DNA of 64,000 nt from Treponema sp. UBA1747 (GCA_002315375.1 DCHR01000039.1:38583-102582); one strand, 5' to 3'; shown: positions 27,375-36,332, counted from the stretch's first letter. Notes: generated by a model from the sequence alone, not told the origin. A program made the numbers and translations.

Positions 27375-28393
27375 AAACTTCCGTTTCCATTAGTTTCTGA
27401 TACTGAAGTTTCTTCCTGAAGATTTTCAGACGGTTCTGTTTCTTCCGGAATTACAATTTCTTTTTTTGTTACTTTTACTTTCCAGACTGTATCAGAGATA
27501 TTTTCAAGTTCCACATCAGAAGAAAGCTTCAGAGATACTGGGAATTCCATTTCTCCGTCTTCCGAAACAGATGACAAATCGATACTGAAAGCGAGAGATG
27601 AAGAATTCATTCTTTCAAGTCTTAAAACCGGTCCCCTAAAGGAAGCTGTTACCGGCTGGGACAGAGATTCAATTTCAAAATTTTCAGGGAGGTTTTTGAA
27701 TACAGGTTCAATTCCAGTTACAGTTTTTTCTTCAATAATCGGATCAACCTTTACAGTAACCAGATAACTCTGGGCATCTTCATAATAAAGTTTTTTATTC
27801 GGTTTCTGAAGTCTTACAAGGAAATTCCTGTCTGCTGACAAACCGTTAAGAGAAATAACTTCTGTCTTAAAAGCGTTTTCAGTTTGTACAATAGATTCCG
27901 GACCTGTAATCTGAACAATTTCAGGGTCAACAGAAATTCCTGCAACTCTGTATCCATGATTAACTTCACCGGTTGTCTCAGGAAAAACAAAAGCAGATCC
28001 GGATATTCTTCTTTCCACATTTACTTTTACAGTTTCCGGTTTGATTTTAATTTCCATAGGATCAATTGCCATCAGATCATCTGAAACAATCAGAGAAACA
28101 GGAATATCATAAACTCCGGTCTTGGAAAGATAATCAAGATTTACAATAGCCTTGAAATCATCAGGATGAACGGTTGTTGAAGTTTTTGTTCTGATGAAAA
28201 CTTTTACTGAAGGCTGAATAGCTTCCTTTAATTCAACGCCGCCATTCTGTTCCAGTGTAATTGGAACAACAACAGTCTGTTTTTCAACCAGTTCCATCTG
28301 GTAAAAAAGATAGAGAAAAAGGGCAACTACAAAACACAGAACTTTAACGCCCCAGTTCTCTGTGATTTTATTTAGATTAAAGTTTGCTCTCAT
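27371..28393 (-). CDS. cdaR: YbbR/CdaR-like regulator of diadenylate cyclase
   Basis: A 340-residue membrane-anchored protein: a short cytoplasmic N-terminus, one membrane helix (WGVKVLCFVVALFLYLFYQ, about residues 14-32) and tandem extracytoplasmic YbbR repeats. These begin LVEKQTVVVPITLEQ and include phrases such as VQITGPESIVQ. The C-terminal tail is Glu/Ser/Thr rich. In Bacillota the YbbR protein encoded next to CdaA modulates c-di-AMP synthesis. The same adjacency and a 17-base overlap with cdaA support that role here. Confidence 0.85.
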   Translation of the reverse strand: MRANFNLNKITENWGVKVLCFVVALFLYLFYQMELVEKQTVVVPITLEQNGGVELKEAIQPSVKVFIRTKTSTTVHPDDFKAIVNLDYLSKTGVYDIPVSLIVSDDLMAIDPMEIKIKPETVKVNVERRISGSAFVFPETTGEVNHGYRVAGISVDPEIVQITGPESIVQTENAFKTEVISLNGLSADRNFLVRLQKPNKKLYYEDAQSYLVTVKVDPIIEEKTVTGIEPVFKNLPENFEIESLSQPVTASFRGPVLRLERMNSSSLAFSIDLSSVSEDGEMEFPVSLKLSSDVELENISDTVWKVKVTKKEIVIPEETEPSENLQEETSVSETNGNGSL

Positions 28394-29186
28394 CTACTGT
28401 ATCCACCATATTAATTGAATCAGGAGGTAATTCGAGAAGATATTCCAGCGTCTTTTTAAGTTCCGGAATAGTAAGGTCATAATGAAGTTCAGAATCATAA
28501 GCAAGACTCATAGCCCCTGTTTCTTCTGAAACGATAAGAACAACAGCATCAGAAATTTCTGAAAGTCCAAGTCCGGCTCTATGTCTTGTTCCGAAGGTTT
28601 TCTTAATATCAAACTGTTCAGACAAAGGAAGGAAGCAGCCTGCGGCAAGGATTTTTCCACCCTGAATAAAACAGGCTGCATCATGTAAAGCAGTATCGTA
28701 ACTATAAATTGTCACAAGAAGAGCCGAAGAAACATCTGCATTCAGAATTGTTCCGGTAGACATAATATCATCATGCTTTGTCTGGCGAAGAAAAACTGCA
28801 AGCATTCCGCGGCGCTGTTTTGAAAGCATTTCTGCAGCAGTAAGAACTGCATCAACATAGGAATGTTTTGAACGGGAACCAAAGGCAAACCATTTGCTCT
28901 GGCCAAGCTTAAGAAAAAGCTTTCGGATTTCCGGCTGGAAAATAACCGCAAAACACATCAGGAGTCCCGGTGCGATTATATCCATAAGCCAGAGCAAGGT
29001 CTGAAGTTTAAAAATCTGTGCCACTGCATAAGCAATGGCAATAATTACAACGGCTTTAATAATCTGGATACCGTTGGTTTTAGTCAAAAGCAGATAAGTC
29101 TTATACAGGATGAAGGTTAAGATTCCAACATCAAGTATAGGTCTGATAATATTATAAACTGCAAGAATCTGATCAAAACCTTTCAT
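28377..29186 (-). CDS. cdaA: Diadenylate cyclase CdaA (c-di-AMP synthase)
   Basis: A 269-residue protein with three N-terminal membrane helices (to about residue 80) and a cytoplasmic DisA_N domain that joins two ATP into c-di-AMP. The RHR motif is present in FGTRHRAGLGLSEISDA, followed by VSEETGAMSLAYD. The usual DGA motif reads DAA here (LHDAACFIQGG), retaining the metal-binding aspartate but replacing the glycine. Neighbours cdaR and acpS complete a familiar envelope-linked operon, though glmM is not here. It follows thrA by 26 bases. Confidence 0.9.
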   Translation of the reverse strand: MKGFDQILAVYNIIRPILDVGILTFILYKTYLLLTKTNGIQIIKAVVIIAIAYAVAQIFKLQTLLWLMDIIAPGLLMCFAVIFQPEIRKLFLKLGQSKWFAFGSRSKHSYVDAVLTAAEMLSKQRRGMLAVFLRQTKHDDIMSTGTILNADVSSALLVTIYSYDTALHDAACFIQGGKILAAGCFLPLSEQFDIKKTFGTRHRAGLGLSEISDAVVLIVSEETGAMSLAYDSELHYDLTIPELKKTLEYLLELPPDSINMVDTVDESKL

Positions 29187-29212
29187 CCAGATTACCTTTG
29201 TCTGTTATTTTT

Positions 29213-31705
29213 TTAGTTGAAACTTACAGTACGGAGAATATCTCCGAATACACCAGCAGCTGTTACACCAGCGCCTGCACCGTAACCGCGAACTGTAAGA
29301 GGAATTGGCTGGTAGCGTTCTGTATAGAATACAAATGCGTTTTCACCACCGCGAACTCCATATAAAGGATCGTCCTGAGTAACTTCCATCATACCAACAG
29401 AAACTTTTCCGTTTTTGATGGTTGCTCCCATACGGAGAACTTTATTTTCCTTCTTAAGGTCTGCAATTTTCTTTGCAAAGTATTCATCAACCTGTGGAAG
29501 ATTTTTAAGGAATTCCTCAACAGTTCCTTCAGAGTTGAAAGAATCAGGGAATACTTTGTGCATTTCGATGTCTGAAAGTTCAATATCCATTCCGCTTTCA
29601 CGGGCAATGATAAGGGCTTTGCGTGCAACGTCCATTCCGTTCAGGTCATCGCGTGGGTCCGGTTCTGTGTAACGGAGTTCACGAGCACCAAGAACTGCTT
29701 CTGAGAATGAAACACCTTCATCCAGTTTTCCGAAAATGTATGAAAGAGAACCAGACATAATTCCGTTGAATTCCGAAAGAGCATCACCAGATTTGAACAG
29801 GTTCTGCAGTGTATCGATAATTGGAAGTCCGGCACCAACGTTTGTTTCGTAAAGGAAACGGCGGTTCATCTTGTTTGCAGTTTCACGGAGTTTTCTGTAG
29901 AACTCGATGTTCATAGAGTTTGCACGTTTGTTAGGAGTTGCAATACTCATTCCTGCATTAAGAAGGTCAAGGTAACGTTCCGGAAGATCATAAGAAGCTG
30001 TACAGTCAACGAATACTGGATTCAGTGGCTTAACGCGTTTTACGAATTCGATGATTTCATTTACGTTTTTATCTGAAGTAGAGAATTTGATTGGAGGGTT
30101 CTTCATAATTTCACGCCATGTAGAAAGATCGATTCCCTCTTCATTCATATACATACCGTCGATTGTTGTGATACACATAACTTTGATATCAACGTTCTTT
30201 GCAAGAAGCTTGTCGTGCTGTGAAGCAATCTGATCGATAAGAGTTCCACCGATTGTTCCTGCCCCGAATGCAAATACTTCGATTGACTGTTTTGCGTTGA
30301 AGAAGAAACGGTTGATTACGCGGACTGCTGTATCGCCCATGTCTCCCTGAATAACGCTTGAAATACAGCGTTCTGAACTTCCCTGTGCAATAGCCAGGTT
30401 ATTGATATCCTGTGAAGCAAGAGCATCAAGGAATTTTCCGGCAATACCACGGTTCTGAATCATTCCGTCACCAACGATTGAAACTACTGCACATCCATTC
30501 TGAACATCAATTGCATTGATAAGTCCTTCGTTGATTTCAAGTTCCAGTTCACGGCTGAGAACGTCCTGAACTTTATTTGCTTCAGAGTCACGTACACAGA
30601 ATGTAATTGTGTATTCTGAAGAAGACTGTGTAATGAGAAGAATTGAAATGCCAGCCTGGCCAACTGCTGCGAAAATGCGGGAAGCCATTCCTTTACGGCC
30701 TTTCATTCCTGTTCCTGAAACAGAAATCATTGAAACATTTTTGAGACAAGAAATACCACAGATTGGGCTTTCACGTTTGTAAGGTCCCTTTCCGATTCTT
30801 GTTCCGCGGGCAGCCGGATTATGAGAATTCAGGCTCCATGCTTCAATTCCCTTTGCCTGAAGAGGTGCCAGAGTTTTTGGATGAAGAACTTTTGATCCGA
30901 AGAATGAAAGTTCCATTGCTTCTTCATAAGTCATATCATCAACAAGAACTGCGTCCTTTACGATGCGAGGGTCTGCAGTGAAAACACCGTCAACGTCTGT
31001 CCAGAATTCAACGCGTTTTACGCGGAGAGAAGCACCGATGATTGCAGCAGAGAAGTCTGAACCATTACGACCAAGAAGTCCCATGATTGGTTCACAACCA
31101 GTTCCCTTTGTCCATGAACAGATGAATCCCTGGAAAAGAAGAATGCGTGTCTGTGTATCACGTTCACCGTCACGGAATGGACGGCAGGCATCTGCACATT
31201 TTGCATAATCAGCTTCACCTTCTTTCTGGTTACCTGTTGTGAATACAAACTTGCGTGAATCCATAAGCATTACACTCATGCCTTTTGCAAGAAGAACACC
31301 TTCCATAATTGGAGAAGACATCAGTTCACCCATACCCATGATGCGGCAGTAAATTGTGTCAGGACATTCGCCGAAAGCTGCAACACCGTCCAGGAGTTTC
31401 TGGATTTCTTCGAAGTATGGTTCAAGTTTTGCCATTACTTTGTCTGCAGAGAATCCAGGAAGTTTTGACTGGATTTCAGAACAGATTTCAGAATGAATGT
31501 TCTTAAGTTCGAGAGTGAATTTGGTTGAAGGGGTCCCGGTTACACTTGCATCGATAGCAGCCTGAAGAGAATTTGAAACTCCGGCTACAGCAGAAACAAC
31601 AACAGAAAGTCTGTCTTCTTCTGCACGTTTGATAATAATGTCACTTGAGTCCAGGATACGGCGGGCATTTCCCATTGATGTTCCGCCAAATTTTAAAGTA
31701 ATCAT
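29213..31705 (-). CDS. thrA: Bifunctional aspartokinase / homoserine dehydrogenase
   Basis: An 830-residue fusion catalysing the first and third steps from aspartate to threonine and methionine. N-terminal kinase: ITLKFGGTSMG at residues 2-12, then RNGSDFSAAIIGASL and FWTDVDGVFTADPRIV. Two ACT regulatory domains follow (about 310-465; for example SVSGTGMKGRKGMASRIFAAVG). The dehydrogenase begins near 475 (VFAFGAGTIGGTLIDQI) and includes NKRANS, YETNVGAGLPII and YTEPDPRDDLNGMDVARKALI. Start 31705 was chosen because AAGGGG lies six bases before ATG. The frame upstream to 31753 lacks a ribosome-binding site. It shows that this organism makes its own threonine, unlike T. pallidum. Confidence 0.95.
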   Translation of the reverse strand: MITLKFGGTSMGNARRILDSSDIIIKRAEEDRLSVVVSAVAGVSNSLQAAIDASVTGTPSTKFTLELKNIHSEICSEIQSKLPGFSADKVMAKLEPYFEEIQKLLDGVAAFGECPDTIYCRIMGMGELMSSPIMEGVLLAKGMSVMLMDSRKFVFTTGNQKEGEADYAKCADACRPFRDGERDTQTRILLFQGFICSWTKGTGCEPIMGLLGRNGSDFSAAIIGASLRVKRVEFWTDVDGVFTADPRIVKDAVLVDDMTYEEAMELSFFGSKVLHPKTLAPLQAKGIEAWSLNSHNPAARGTRIGKGPYKRESPICGISCLKNVSMISVSGTGMKGRKGMASRIFAAVGQAGISILLITQSSSEYTITFCVRDSEANKVQDVLSRELELEINEGLINAIDVQNGCAVVSIVGDGMIQNRGIAGKFLDALASQDINNLAIAQGSSERCISSVIQGDMGDTAVRVINRFFFNAKQSIEVFAFGAGTIGGTLIDQIASQHDKLLAKNVDIKVMCITTIDGMYMNEEGIDLSTWREIMKNPPIKFSTSDKNVNEIIEFVKRVKPLNPVFVDCTASYDLPERYLDLLNAGMSIATPNKRANSMNIEFYRKLRETANKMNRRFLYETNVGAGLPIIDTLQNLFKSGDALSEFNGIMSGSLSYIFGKLDEGVSFSEAVLGARELRYTEPDPRDDLNGMDVARKALIIARESGMDIELSDIEMHKVFPDSFNSEGTVEEFLKNLPQVDEYFAKKIADLKKENKVLRMGATIKNGKVSVGMMEVTQDDPLYGVRGGENAFVFYTERYQPIPLTVRGYGAGAGVTAAGVFGDILRTVSFN

Positions 31706-31853
31706 GTAGTTCCCCTTGGGCAGTTTTGAATGACCGCGAACATTCGGCAACAAAACCGCCTTAATTGTATAAAATTAAGATATTTTAACGGATTTCATAA
31801 AAAGAATAAAGATACACTATATTTTATAGAAGAAATCAAAGAAACAATAAAAA

Positions 31854-31889
31854 AAGGACTGACCATTCGGTATTTTCCAGTCAGTCCTT
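31854..31889 (-). terminator. Rho-independent terminator of the GH43 gene
   Basis: A 10-bp stem (AAGGACTGAC with GTCAGTCCTT) encloses a 16-base loop. On the minus strand it is followed by a T-run, 31 bases past the GH43 stop codon. Confidence 0.85.
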
Positions 31890-31919
31890 CTACAATTTTT
31901 TTTTATGACTTAATGTCTT

Positions 31920-33395
31920 TTATTCCATTACCCACCAGTCAAGTTCCAGTCCGTTACTGAATACAAAATAAACGTCATGAAGACCTGCTTCATAATCAGT
32001 AAGTTTTGAAGAAATCTCTGCGAAGTTTTCTTCATCAATTTTCATTGAAGCCAGAGGAGTTGCATCAGACACTTTATTTGTATCAAGGTAAACCTTCAGA
32101 GTGCCCTGTCCTTTTGCACGCACAGTAATCTTTTCAAGACTTTCTTTCAGGTCAGCCTGTTTAAGCATTGTCCATCCGCCGATTGTTTCCTGTGTAGTTG
32201 CCTGAACTACAATATCCCCGCTTCCCTGAAGGGTTTTGTATCTGAATCCTGAACCTGTTGCCAGAGTTTCAAAACCTGTTTTTACAGATACTGATGGATT
32301 TGCTGTCTGAGGAACACCTTTTTTTGTTCCCTTGCATTTTGAAATTTTTCCGGTAGCTTCATCCAGTTCAAGAACATCGATATTAATGTTACGGCAATCC
32401 CCTTTTACATTGAAAACTGTATGCAGGTCGTGTGCCTGATATATCTGGTAATATTTACCCTGGAATTTTTCAATATGTGAATGGTTGTTTCCGTAACCCA
32501 TTCCGAAAACACCTGTATTCTGGAAGAAGGAACCTCCATTTACCCAGGAACCGGCATCCAGTGGAGTTTTGCTTGTCATATAGCACATTTCTGCGGCAGG
32601 CTGCTGATCCCAGGCTGAACAGTAAGAAAGAATATATGTTCCGTTTACATAATTCAGTTCATTTGCTTCAAAATGATTAGGAGTTTCCGGCAGTGCAACA
32701 ATTCCGGTTTCCATATCAAGACTAATCATATCTTTTCCCAGTTTGGCAATCTTACAGTTGTCATGTCCAGGACCACCGCCGAAAGCAATGTATCCTTCAC
32801 CTTTTTCATCAATTACAACACCCGGGTCAAAAAGCCAGTCACATTTTCCAAGACCTTTTACTCCGCGGCTGATAAGTGCTTTTCCCAGAGGATCTTTCCA
32901 TGGTCCCAGTGGTGAAGTAGCTGTAAGAACACCGATTCCATTTCCGCCATTTGCAAAATAAAGGTAGAAATGTGTAAGTCCGTCATCTTCCTTACGTGAA
33001 GCAATTGAAGGAGCCCAGCTGTTTCCGGCCCAGCGTGCAATCTGGTTTACTTTAATTTCGCCATGGAAGGTCCAGTTTGCCATATCATCTGTAGACATAA
33101 CAGCAAGTGTATTAATATAACCGTAGTTTACATCTTCATCTGCCTTCAGATTCTGATACATCTGATGGTCGTTTGTTCCGATTACATAAAGTCTTCCTTC
33201 GTAGACAACAGCAGTCGGGTCGGCACAATAAAAATTCGGAAGAAGAGGATTGTTATCCACAGTTCTTTTTGATACCAGATTTGAAACAGTTTCAATCATA
33301 TAAGGATCCACCTTTGATTCATTTTTATCTGCACTTGCACAGGAAAAAAGTGTCAGTACAGTTAAAATAGATGTAAGAAAAAGTAATTTTTTCAT
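31920..33395 (-). CDS. GH43-family glycoside hydrolase lipoprotein with C-terminal carbohydrate-binding module
   Basis: A 491-residue lipoprotein with a lipobox ending at Cys19 (TLFSC). The five-bladed propeller of GH43 begins near residue 48. FYCADPTAVVYEGRLYV contains the expected general-base Asp, LFDPGVVIDEKGEG the pKa-modulating Asp and HFEANELNYVNGTYILSYC the general-acid Glu. A beta-sandwich of CBM6 type occupies roughly 360-490. The family includes arabinofuranosidases, xylosidases and arabinanases. An arabinofuranosidase-like activity is suggested by similarity but not proven. The start overlaps a palindromic operator (33397-33410) and a TTTACA-17-TAGAAT promoter precedes it, so it is likely repressed in the absence of an inducing sugar. 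Confidence 0.85.
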   Translation of the reverse strand: MKKLLFLTSILTVLTLFSCASADKNESKVDPYMIETVSNLVSKRTVDNNPLLPNFYCADPTAVVYEGRLYVIGTNDHQMYQNLKADEDVNYGYINTLAVMSTDDMANWTFHGEIKVNQIARWAGNSWAPSIASRKEDDGLTHFYLYFANGGNGIGVLTATSPLGPWKDPLGKALISRGVKGLGKCDWLFDPGVVIDEKGEGYIAFGGGPGHDNCKIAKLGKDMISLDMETGIVALPETPNHFEANELNYVNGTYILSYCSAWDQQPAAEMCYMTSKTPLDAGSWVNGGSFFQNTGVFGMGYGNNHSHIEKFQGKYYQIYQAHDLHTVFNVKGDCRNINIDVLELDEATGKISKCKGTKKGVPQTANPSVSVKTGFETLATGSGFRYKTLQGSGDIVVQATTQETIGGWTMLKQADLKESLEKITVRAKGQGTLKVYLDTNKVSDATPLASMKIDEENFAEISSKLTDYEAGLHDVYFVFSNGLELDWWVME

Positions 33396-33396
33396 A

Positions 33397-33410
33397 GTAA
33401 AACGTTTAAC
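33397..33410. promoter_or_regulatory. Palindromic operator-like site upstream of the GH43 gene
   Basis: GTAAAACGTTTAAC, with the CpG-centred symmetry of LacI/CcpA-family operators. It lies directly before the start codon and downstream of the predicted transcription start, overlapping the ribosome-binding region. A half-similar copy (TAAAACGATT, 33451-33460) overlaps the -35 element. Two related sites are at 39723 and 45514. Confidence 0.6.
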
Positions 33411-33425
33411 CTACCTTTAGGAAAT

Positions 33426-33454
33426 ATTCTATAAGAATAATACCCTAATGTAAA
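33426..33454 (-). promoter_or_regulatory. Sigma-70 promoter of the GH43 gene
   Basis: On the minus strand, TTTACA (33449-33454), a 17-base spacer and TAGAAT (33426-33431). Confidence 0.65.
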
Positions 33455-33470
33455 ACGATTTTTTTGATTT

Positions 33471-34154
33471 TTAATCAGATTTGGAATTATTTCCGGCAAC
33501 AGCTGATTCAGAAGACTTATCAAATAAAGGAAATAAATCAGGCACTTCGAACACCTTGTTTCTTCCGTCAATAGGAACAGCAAGTCTTGTGGAGTAAAGC
33601 TGAAGAGATTTTACTTTGTAAAGCTTTTTAAGCAGCTTGTTCAACTTGAAATTCCCGTGAGTATCGTCTCCAATAATAGGACAATTATTCTTTGAAAGGT
33701 GTATTCGGATCTGATGCATACGGCCAGTCTGAAGTTCAAGCTGAATCTTTGAAACATGAAGCATTTCTTCTTCACACTGAACCTCTGTTTCTTCAAGAAT
33801 GCGGTAATTTGTCACTGCGCTTTTCTGTTCACCATGCTGAATGACAGTATCATTGATGACACCCTTTTTTCGGGCAAGAGTTCCAAAACAATAGGCTGTG
33901 TAGGTTTTCTGAACCTGTTTGGAAGAAATAAGTTTAATCCATTTTGAAGCGGCCTGAGGTGTTTTTGCCACAATCATAAGGCCTGCAGTATCCTTATCAA
34001 GACGATGAACAAGGTGAACCTTCTGCCCTACCTGCTTTGCAAATTCTTCATCCAGGGAATGGGAAATTCCCGCTCCACCCTGTACCGGAACGCCGGCTGG
34101 CTTGTTTATTATATAGATTTCATCATTTTCATATAAAACAGGAACTTGAGTCAT
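33471..34154 (-). CDS. RluA-family pseudouridine synthase
   Basis: A 227-residue enzyme with the RluA catalytic motif HRLDKDTAGLMIVAK (aspartate nucleophile), preceded by IYIINKPAGVPVQGG and followed by LQTGRMHQIRIHLS and GDDTHGN. It lacks an S4 domain, so it is a short RluA-type protein. The target (tRNA or 23S rRNA uridine) cannot be assigned from sequence alone. It has no Shine-Dalgarno sequence. TAAAAT lies exactly six bases before ATG. It is divergent from the transglutaminase-like gene, with the two starts about 30 bases apart. Confidence 0.88.
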   Translation of the reverse strand: MTQVPVLYENDEIYIINKPAGVPVQGGAGISHSLDEEFAKQVGQKVHLVHRLDKDTAGLMIVAKTPQAASKWIKLISSKQVQKTYTAYCFGTLARKKGVINDTVIQHGEQKSAVTNYRILEETEVQCEEEMLHVSKIQLELQTGRMHQIRIHLSKNNCPIIGDDTHGNFKLNKLLKKLYKVKSLQLYSTRLAVPIDGRNKVFEVPDLFPLFDKSSESAVAGNNSKSD

Positions 34155-34160
34155 ACGATA

Positions 34161-34166
34161 ATTTTA
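34161..34166 (-). promoter_or_regulatory. -10-like hexamer six bases before the RluA-family start codon
   Basis: TAAAAT on the minus strand is followed by TATCGT and then ATG. There is no ribosome-binding site, so a leaderless transcript is suggested. Confidence 0.4.
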
Positions 34167-34184
34167 CTAGATAAGGACAATTTA

Positions 34185-35336
34185 ATGAAGAAAATATCTG
34201 CTTTTTTTATATCACTTTTCCTTTTTTGCACTTTTCTTTCTGCAGAAATAATGGCAGACAGGAAGCTGAATTATTCACTTGATATTCCGGAAGGATTCAA
34301 TGTAGTTCAGGCCGATGAAGAACACAACTCATATCATTTCGAGCATCCGAACATTCCGGTTCAATTCATTCTGAAAGTTTACGAAAAAGAAAATTCTTCA
34401 AGTTTTGACATTCTGGAAACCGCCATGACAAAGCTTGGCGCAAAGGCAAGTTATGACCAGGTTTCATGGGAAAGTCTTGCCTGTACAGTTTCCTCCTTTG
34501 ACATGAAACTTGCAGGAACTGATTATTCAGGATGGGCCGAATGTGCACCTCTGGAAAAAGAAAATCACTTTGTCTCAGTCATTTGTTTTGCAAACAAAGA
34601 ACAGGCTCCCGCCTGCCAGCAGTTCATGATTTCCCTTTTGAATTCCCTGACAGTTTCAACTCAGACTTCTGAAAATCCGGGACTTTTTATGGCCTATGCC
34701 TTTCCAAAAACCGGAAATAAGAAAATCACCCTCAATATCGGAAAACAGAAAATCAGTTCAACAATTGATTCAAGTGATGAAGAAGCCAGCCAGTTCCTGG
34801 TAGACCTGGAATTCGGAGTCCTGAAGCTTTACGCAAAGCATCCTTTATGGAAAGAAGCATGGCAGCGTTATTACAGGCTTGTATTCAGAGATAATTATGG
34901 AAGACTTTCGCAGGTTTCTGATGATATTTACACAAAACTCTTCCCTGTCTGCCTGAAGGAAAGAAAAGATGATCCAAAAACAGAATACGTTACAAGACTT
35001 CTTGCCTGGACTCAAGGATTTCAGTATGAAAGAAGACAGACTTCAACCTCTTCAGACCTGACACCACCTGTAATGGCAGTATGCGGTGACGGAAACGACT
35101 GTGATTCAAGAAGTCTTCTCCTCTGCTGCATCATGCAGAAATCAGGAATCGATTCAATCCTTTTGATTTCCAGGGAATTCAGTCATGCCCTTTGTGCATT
35201 TGATATTGACGGCATGGGACAAAGATTCGATACGGCTTACGGAAGCTATTTGATGTGTGAAACCACTGCCCCTGTTACTCCTGGAATGATTGCAGCTGAC
35301 CACCAGGATAGAAGCAAATGGATAGTTGTTGATTAA
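34185..35336 (+). CDS. Exported protein with transglutaminase-like C-terminal domain
   Basis: A 383-residue protein with a signal peptide (KKISAFFISLFLFCTFLSA). The start at 34185 has AAGGA seven bases upstream. The frame back to 34146 lies in the divergent promoter region. The middle is of no recognised family. The C-terminal part shows a transglutaminase/cysteine-protease-like series: MAVCGDGNDCDSRSLLLCCIM (catalytic Cys followed by the family's DCDxxS/A pattern), then SHALCAFDI (His) and FDTAYG (Asp). Periplasmic peptidase or structural roles are both possible. The gene is monocistronic and ends at a strong terminator. Confidence 0.65.
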   Translation: MKKISAFFISLFLFCTFLSAEIMADRKLNYSLDIPEGFNVVQADEEHNSYHFEHPNIPVQFILKVYEKENSSSFDILETAMTKLGAKASYDQVSWESLACTVSSFDMKLAGTDYSGWAECAPLEKENHFVSVICFANKEQAPACQQFMISLLNSLTVSTQTSENPGLFMAYAFPKTGNKKITLNIGKQKISSTIDSSDEEASQFLVDLEFGVLKLYAKHPLWKEAWQRYYRLVFRDNYGRLSQVSDDIYTKLFPVCLKERKDDPKTEYVTRLLAWTQGFQYERRQTSTSSDLTPPVMAVCGDGNDCDSRSLLLCCIMQKSGIDSILLISREFSHALCAFDIDGMGQRFDTAYGSYLMCETTAPVTPGMIAADHQDRSKWIVVD

Positions 35337-35355
35337 AAACTCCTGAAACAAAAAA

Positions 35356-35388
35356 AAACTCTGGCTGGAAAACTTCCAGTCAGAGTTT
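35356..35388. terminator. Bidirectional rho-independent terminator
   Basis: A 15-bp stem with one G-T wobble (outer arm AAACTCTG, inner arm CTGGAA) and a 3-base loop. It has A-run and T-run flanks and lies between convergent genes ending at 35336 and 35421. Confidence 0.9.
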
Positions 35389-35420
35389 TTTCATTAGGAG
35401 GAGGATTTTACATTTTTTAA

Positions 35421-36065
35421 TTATCCCAGGAGAAGTTCGTAGATTTCTCTTTCTGTCTGAGCATTTACGAGCTTATCACGAAGTTCCTGGCTTTTAAGCA
35501 TTCCTGAGAAATGCGAAATAGTCTTAAGATAGTACGAATGCTGGTTGTAAGCTGCAGCAATCATAAAGAGGAGCTGAACCGGTACATCATCGATAGACTG
35601 ATAGTCTTCAACATGCTTTTTACAAACTCCTACTGCCATAACCAGATCAGTAACTGAAGAAAGGCGAACATGAGGAATTGCGATTCCACGGCCGATGGCA
35701 GTAGACATGAGTTCTTCGCGGTTCATGATTTCCTGTGTAAGTTCCTGGGCATTTTTAACCTGAGGAGCTGTTGCAAGGACATCAGACAGCTGAACAAGTG
35801 CATCGTGTTTTGAAGTATGATTGATAAAAACACAGCGGTCAGGAGATAAAATATTCTTTACCTGAACAACAGTTTCATTCTGTTTCTGGAAATCAGATGA
35901 AAGACGTGCATTTACCCAGTTTTCAACTTCTGTTTTCTTGAAACGCCATACTGTTCCGATTTTTCCGGCAGGAATTTCCCCTTTCTGTGCCCAGTCATAA
36001 ACTGTTCTTTCTGAAACACGCAGATATTTTGCTACTTCTTCTATTGTAAGGATATCGCCATCCAT
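35421..36065 (-). CDS. Fusion of excisionase-type DNA-binding domain and PTS EIIA (fructose/nitrogen type)
   Basis: A 214-residue protein. Residues 1-55 form a winged helix of excisionase/MerR type (ILTIEEVAKYLRVSERTVYDWAQKGEIPAGKIGTVWRF). Residues about 65-214 form a PTS EIIA type-2 domain with the phosphorylatable histidine in GIAIPHVRLS. Spirochaetes generally lack complete sugar PTS permeases and use such EIIA proteins in signalling. The fusion implies that phosphorylation state controls DNA binding. GGTGG precedes ATG. The gene is divergent from sufC across a 267-base intergenic region. Confidence 0.85.
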   Translation of the reverse strand: MDGDILTIEEVAKYLRVSERTVYDWAQKGEIPAGKIGTVWRFKKTEVENWVNARLSSDFQKQNETVVQVKNILSPDRCVFINHTSKHDALVQLSDVLATAPQVKNAQELTQEIMNREELMSTAIGRGIAIPHVRLSSVTDLVMAVGVCKKHVEDYQSIDDVPVQLLFMIAAAYNQHSYYLKTISHFSGMLKSQELRDKLVNAQTEREIYELLLG

Positions 36066-36182
36066 GTCATTACCACCTTATAATGTAAACCTTTTGAAAT
36101 CTTTACGTTATTTTGCATATATTACGTTTATTTGTCAACATTTAATTTCCAATACCATTTAATTACCATATATTCCTACTAA

Positions 36183-36211
36183 TTGAGAATGAATACAAAA
36201 TTTGATAAAAT
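36183..36211 (+). promoter_or_regulatory. Probable promoter of the suf operon
   Basis: TTGAGA (36183-36188), a 17-base spacer and TAAAAT (36206-36211). It leaves a 5' leader of about 115 bases before sufC, which contains TTGTGA at 36294, 36308 and 36315. The two TTGTGAATT copies (36294-36302 and 36315-36323) are 21 bases apart. No other structure is seen in the rest of 36066-36332. Confidence 0.6.
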
Positions 36212-36332
36212 CATCTTGTTTTAATATCTTTAAAATATAGCACAAACAGAAGACCAACTTCTGACACAGTGTATTTCACTTTTATCATTTCTATTGTGAA
36301 TTATTCATTGTGAGTTGTGAATTGGAGTATAT

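Noticed and set aside
31706..31853. Threonine leader peptide or attenuator before thrA
   Set aside because: The upstream in-frame stretch has no run of Thr or Ile codons and no alternative hairpins were found.
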